Positions 61,059-64,000 of a DNA stretch of 64,000 bases are shown here, one piece after another. The stretch is from assembly GCF_000169335.1 (NCBI RefSeq), contig NZ_AAXW01000012.1:1-64000 (forward strand), written 5' to 3'. This DNA is from Crocosphaera chwakensis CCY0110 (GTDB lineage Bacteria; Cyanobacteriota; Cyanobacteriia; Cyanobacteriales; Microcystaceae). Numbering within the stretch: the first letter of the stretch is position 1; every line of letters starts with the position of its first letter. A program made the translations under genes and the position numbers. The notes below the pieces were generated by a model, which saw only the letters and a program-made list of their open reading frames with translations, was not told the origin of the DNA and did no database searches.

Positions 61059-61108
61059 TTAGCAGTTATACTGTCTCTCAGTCCCAAACCCTTACAGAAG
61101 ACTCCAGC

Positions 61109-62521
61109 ATGAAACAACGACGTTTGTTGATCGGTTTTATTATCGCCCTGGTGATTGGTGCGATCGCCCTCCTCAATACTATCCCGTTGCAACTCGGTTT
61201 AGACTTGAGGGGTGGGGCCCAATTAACCATTCAACTCCAACCCACCGAAGACGTTCAAACCATCTCCGAAGAAGACTTAGAAGCAGCTAAAACGGTTCTA
61301 CAAAACCGAGTTGATGGTTTAGGTGTAGCTGAACCTATTGTCCAAACCCTCGGACAAGATAAAATTGTGGTGCAGTTACCAGGAGTCACCGATCCCGAAC
61401 AAGCAGAACGGGTATTAGGAGGAACGGCACAATTAGAGTTCCGTCAACAACGTCAAGGGACTGAAGGGCAATTACAGGCTGAATTTACCATTAGACAGCA
61501 AAAAGAGGCAGAATTAGAAGCCCTAAAACAAGGGGAACCTACCTCCGAAGAAGAACAACAGATTGCTGAGTTAACGGAGTCTATAGAAGAATCAAATCAA
61601 GCTCTTTTAGACCTGTTTGAGTCGGTAGGATTATCTGGTAAAAACCTGGATAATGCGCGTTACGGCCCCACCCAAGGGACAGAATGGGAAGTTATTATCG
61701 ATTTTGATAACGAAGGGGGTCAAAAGTTCGCAGAATTAACGAAAAATATCGCCGGAACTGGTCGCAGTATCGGTATCTTTTTGGATGATGTGTTAATTAG
61801 TGCGCCAGTGGTAGGCCCTCAATTTGCTGCTGCTGGTATCACTGGCGGAAGTGCGGTGATTACAGGGAATTTCACCGCCGAAACCGCCAATGAATTAGCG
61901 GTACAGTTGCGCGGGGGTTCTTTACCATTTCCTGTGGAAGTAGTAGAAAATCGCACCGTTGGGGCAACTTTGGGACGGGATAGTATTCGACGCAGTATCT
62001 ACGCTGCTGTGGCTGGTTTAATCTTAGTTTTAATCTTTATGGCGGTTTATTATCGTCTTCCTGGAGTTTTAGCGGATTTAGCTTTAGCTATCTATACACT
62101 GTTAACCTTGGCTTGTTATTCTTTGATTGGCGTTACTTTAACGCTTCCTGGTATTGCTGGTTTTATTCTCAGTATTGGTATGGCAGTGGATGCCAATGTT
62201 TTGATTTTTGAACGAACCCGTGAAGAGTTGAGAAGTGGCAAAACCTTATATAGTGGAGTAGAATCGGGATTTTATCGAGCATTTTCTAGCATTATCGATA
62301 GTAATGTTACGACTTTAATCGCCTGTGGTGCTTTATTCGGTTTGGGGTCTGGGTTGGTTAAAGGGTTTGCTTTAACGTTAGCCATTGGGGTATTAGTTAG
62401 TATGTTTACCGCTTTGACTTGTACTCGTACGTTCTTATTAGTGACAGTATTAGGACTGCCTAGTGTTCGTAAAAAACCAGAACTATTTTGTCCGAATTTA
62501 CCCACAACCAGCAAATCTTAA
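61109..62521 (+). CDS. secD: Protein translocase subunit SecD
   Basis: The 470-aa RND-type protein uses the proton gradient to complete Sec export. It has an N-terminal helix (residues 6-25), the motif LGLDLRGGAQLTIQL, a periplasmic P1 domain (about 60-280), and five C-terminal helices with SIGMAVDANVLIFERTREE. The start is 50 bp after pdhB. In cyanobacteria SecD serves thylakoid and plasma membrane alike. Confidence 0.97.
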   Translation: MKQRRLLIGFIIALVIGAIALLNTIPLQLGLDLRGGAQLTIQLQPTEDVQTISEEDLEAAKTVLQNRVDGLGVAEPIVQTLGQDKIVVQLPGVTDPEQAERVLGGTAQLEFRQQRQGTEGQLQAEFTIRQQKEAELEALKQGEPTSEEEQQIAELTESIEESNQALLDLFESVGLSGKNLDNARYGPTQGTEWEVIIDFDNEGGQKFAELTKNIAGTGRSIGIFLDDVLISAPVVGPQFAAAGITGGSAVITGNFTAETANELAVQLRGGSLPFPVEVVENRTVGATLGRDSIRRSIYAAVAGLILVLIFMAVYYRLPGVLADLALAIYTLLTLACYSLIGVTLTLPGIAGFILSIGMAVDANVLIFERTREELRSGKTLYSGVESGFYRAFSSIIDSNVTTLIACGALFGLGSGLVKGFALTLAIGVLVSMFTALTCTRTFLLVTVLGLPSVRKKPELFCPNLPTTSKS

Positions 62522-62552
62522 CCTAAATTATTGTTCTATTTAATTAAAGAAA

Positions 62553-63479
62553 ATGCAACTCAATATAATGAAATGGGAGCGATTGTGGTGGTCTATTTCT
62601 GCCTTAATTATTGCAGGTGGAATCATTGCCATGATCATTTCTTATACTACTTTTAAAGCCCCATTAAGACCGGGTTTAGACTTTATTGGCGGAACTCGAC
62701 TGCAATTACAGTTAGCTTGTGCGGTAGAAGGTACTTGTGAACAATCTATTGATGTTGGAGAAGTTCGAGAGATTTTAAACCAACAAGAATTAGGTAATAG
62801 TACCATTCAAGTTTTAGAAGGTAATATTCTCTCTATTCGTACTAAAAATTTAGATGTGGATGAAAGGAGTCAATTACAACAAGAATTAAATGAAAAAATC
62901 GGTGACTTTGACTCTGAAACAATTCAAATAGATACTGTTGGACCAACTATTGGTCAAGAATTATTTGAGTCAGGGGTTTTAGCGTTATTGGTTTCCTTTT
63001 TTGGCATTATTGTCTATCTTAGTGTTCGCTTTAAGTTTGATTATGCTTTTTTTGCTATCTTAGCTTTAGTCCATGATATTTTAGTAACTGCTGGTGTTTT
63101 TGCGGTTTTAGGATTAGTTGCTGGAGTAGAAGTTGATAGTTTATTTTTAGTGGCGTTACTAACAATTATTGGCTTTTCTGTTAATGATACTGTAGTTATT
63201 TATGATCGCATTCGAGAAAATACAGATCGCTATAGTGAAGAATTATCGATTAATGAAATTGTAGAAAATTCCGTTAATCAAACCCTTGGTCGTTCTATTA
63301 ATACCACACTAACTACTTTATTACCGCTAATTGCTATTTTCTTATTCGGTGGTGAAACCCTTAAATTTTTTGCTTTAGCGTTAATTTTAGGGTTTATTGC
63401 TGGGTCTTATTCAAGTATTTTTATTGCGAGTACCTCATTAGCTTGGTGGCGTAATCGTCAAGGATTAGCTAAGGGTTAA
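62553..63479 (+). CDS. secF: Protein translocase subunit SecF
   Basis: The 308-aa partner of SecD has six helices and the motifs PGLDFIGGTRLQLQL and IGFSVNDTVVIYDRIRE. It starts 31 bp after secD; an ATG six codons further is possible. The protein completes the SecDF motor that pulls exported proteins through SecYEG. No strong terminator is visible after the stop. Confidence 0.97.
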   Translation: MQLNIMKWERLWWSISALIIAGGIIAMIISYTTFKAPLRPGLDFIGGTRLQLQLACAVEGTCEQSIDVGEVREILNQQELGNSTIQVLEGNILSIRTKNLDVDERSQLQQELNEKIGDFDSETIQIDTVGPTIGQELFESGVLALLVSFFGIIVYLSVRFKFDYAFFAILALVHDILVTAGVFAVLGLVAGVEVDSLFLVALLTIIGFSVNDTVVIYDRIRENTDRYSEELSINEIVENSVNQTLGRSINTTLTTLLPLIAIFLFGGETLKFFALALILGFIAGSYSSIFIASTSLAWWRNRQGLAKG

Positions 63480-63524
63480 ACATAATAAACTCACATCTTT
63501 CGCCTGCGATTAAATTAGCTAGTT

Positions 63525-63638
63525 TAGGGAGGCAATAGGCAATAGGCAACAGGATCTATTTTGACTGTAACTGGTTAATAATTTATTAGTTTGTAATTTT
63601 GCTTCTAAATCTGATGATAGATTAAGTTTAATTGTCAT
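63525..63638 (-). pseudogene. Truncated antitoxin-like ORF
   Basis: The minus strand starts at 63638 with MTIKLNLSSDLEAKLQ, a common beginning of small cyanobacterial antitoxin-type proteins, but the rest (N-K-L-L-T-S-Y-S-Q-N-R...) does not continue the family. It ends in a GCAATAG heptamer tract. It is probably a remnant, and low confidence applies. Confidence 0.35.
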
Positions 63639-63826
63639 AGTCGTCTAGTCGAGAATATTTTTATCTAATTATACTCAAAATGATTAAAATATTGCTTTAT
63701 TACGCGATCGCGGTTTATATTTGTAACCAAACTTGATCTACAATTTACTAAACTTATTAATAATATATTCAGTTAAAATTATGTCAAACTCTCAACAACA
63801 GGTCTTAAAATCCATCCTTAAAACTT

Positions 63827-64000
63827 TTAAGTAGCAGCATAAATTAAAGCTTGTTGAATATCTTCGGGTTCTAATTCGGAAAATTCTTGTAAGAGTTCTT
63901 CTTGATTAGAATAAGTTGCTAATAGTTCAAGAACTCTACGAACTGTTAAGCGCAAATTTCAGATACAAGGTTGTCCGTTCATCCTATTTGGATTAATCGT
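63827..64000 (-). pseudogene. DUF433 (antitoxin-like) gene with premature stop, runs off the window
   Basis: The frame reads I-T-P-N-R-M-N-G-Q-P-C-I, TGA, N-L-R, then LTVRRVLELLATYSNQEELL, EDIQQALIYAAT and TAA. DUF433 proteins have an Arg codon at the first stop (C-I-R-x-L-R-L-T-V), so a CGA to TGA change is likely. These small HTH proteins often act as antitoxins of PIN-type toxins. The N-terminus lies beyond the window edge. Confidence 0.6.

Overview
The window comes from a unicellular cyanobacterium of low to moderate G+C, most like the nitrogen-fixing Crocosphaera/Cyanothece group. The support is a complete psbA (photosystem II D1), menD on the phylloquinone/menaquinone route, a pdhB-secD-secF cluster, cyanobacterium-typical families (DUF6816, PCP-reductase-like, DUF1822, PRC/DUF2382, DUF3365), many HIP1 palindromes (GCGATCGC), and short tandem intergenic repeats. 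No rRNA, tRNA or CRISPR array was found.

Layout. 0-5.3 kb: a 5'-partial TPR gene, a polytopic membrane protein, decayed IS1 and ISAs1 transposases, then a G+C-richer katG that may have been acquired. 5.3-18.7 kb: mostly minus-strand housekeeping genes (menD, a GT2 glycosyltransferase, a degenerate GAF histidine kinase, DUF1611, HU, a DMT transporter, tadA, purK, a lumenal pentapeptide protein, prmA, serA). 18.9-22.7 kb: a three-gene molybdenum hydroxylase operon. 22.7-27.8 kb: a pentapeptide protein, a permease/TIGR03943/beta-rich protein operon, and a Uma2 gene broken by a 20-bp duplication. 27.8-32.6 kb: a 182-bp MITE with 8-bp target duplications against the leuC stop, leuC, a dead YoeB-type toxin, and a long rhomboid protease gene split by an IS630 element. 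32.6-46.2 kb: an ABC ATPase, ureidoglycolate-lyase-like gene, psbA, an inactive transglutaminase-like membrane protein, a second Uma2, a TRAP receptor, DUF6816, GH13, PCP-reductase-like, RecQ and a PhnD-like receptor.

46.3-56.6 kb is the most unusual part. A haem-binding DUF3365-HAMP protein faces a plus-strand run of seven secreted proteins. Three are near-identical 97-aa copies on exact 380-bp units; several carry curlin-like G-x-x-N...Q motifs; the last ends in a PEP-CTERM-type anchor. Upstream lie ~90-bp tandem repeats, two of which hold a ribosome-binding site and an eight-codon ORF. Next come a caspase-family protease with an intact and a second, catalytically dead caspase-like domain, a divergent sigma-70 factor, and a DUF1822 protein overlapping the sigma gene. 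I propose a secreted fibre/matrix module next to a caspase-sigma-DUF1822 regulatory module. The functional link is inference from position.

56.6-64 kb: an IS701-type relic, a GT4 glycosyltransferase (possibly DgdA), two DUF2382 stress proteins, pdhB, secD and secF, then toxin-antitoxin-like debris running off the edge. Insertions, slippage events and small palindromes recur throughout, so the chromosome looks rich in small mobile DNA.
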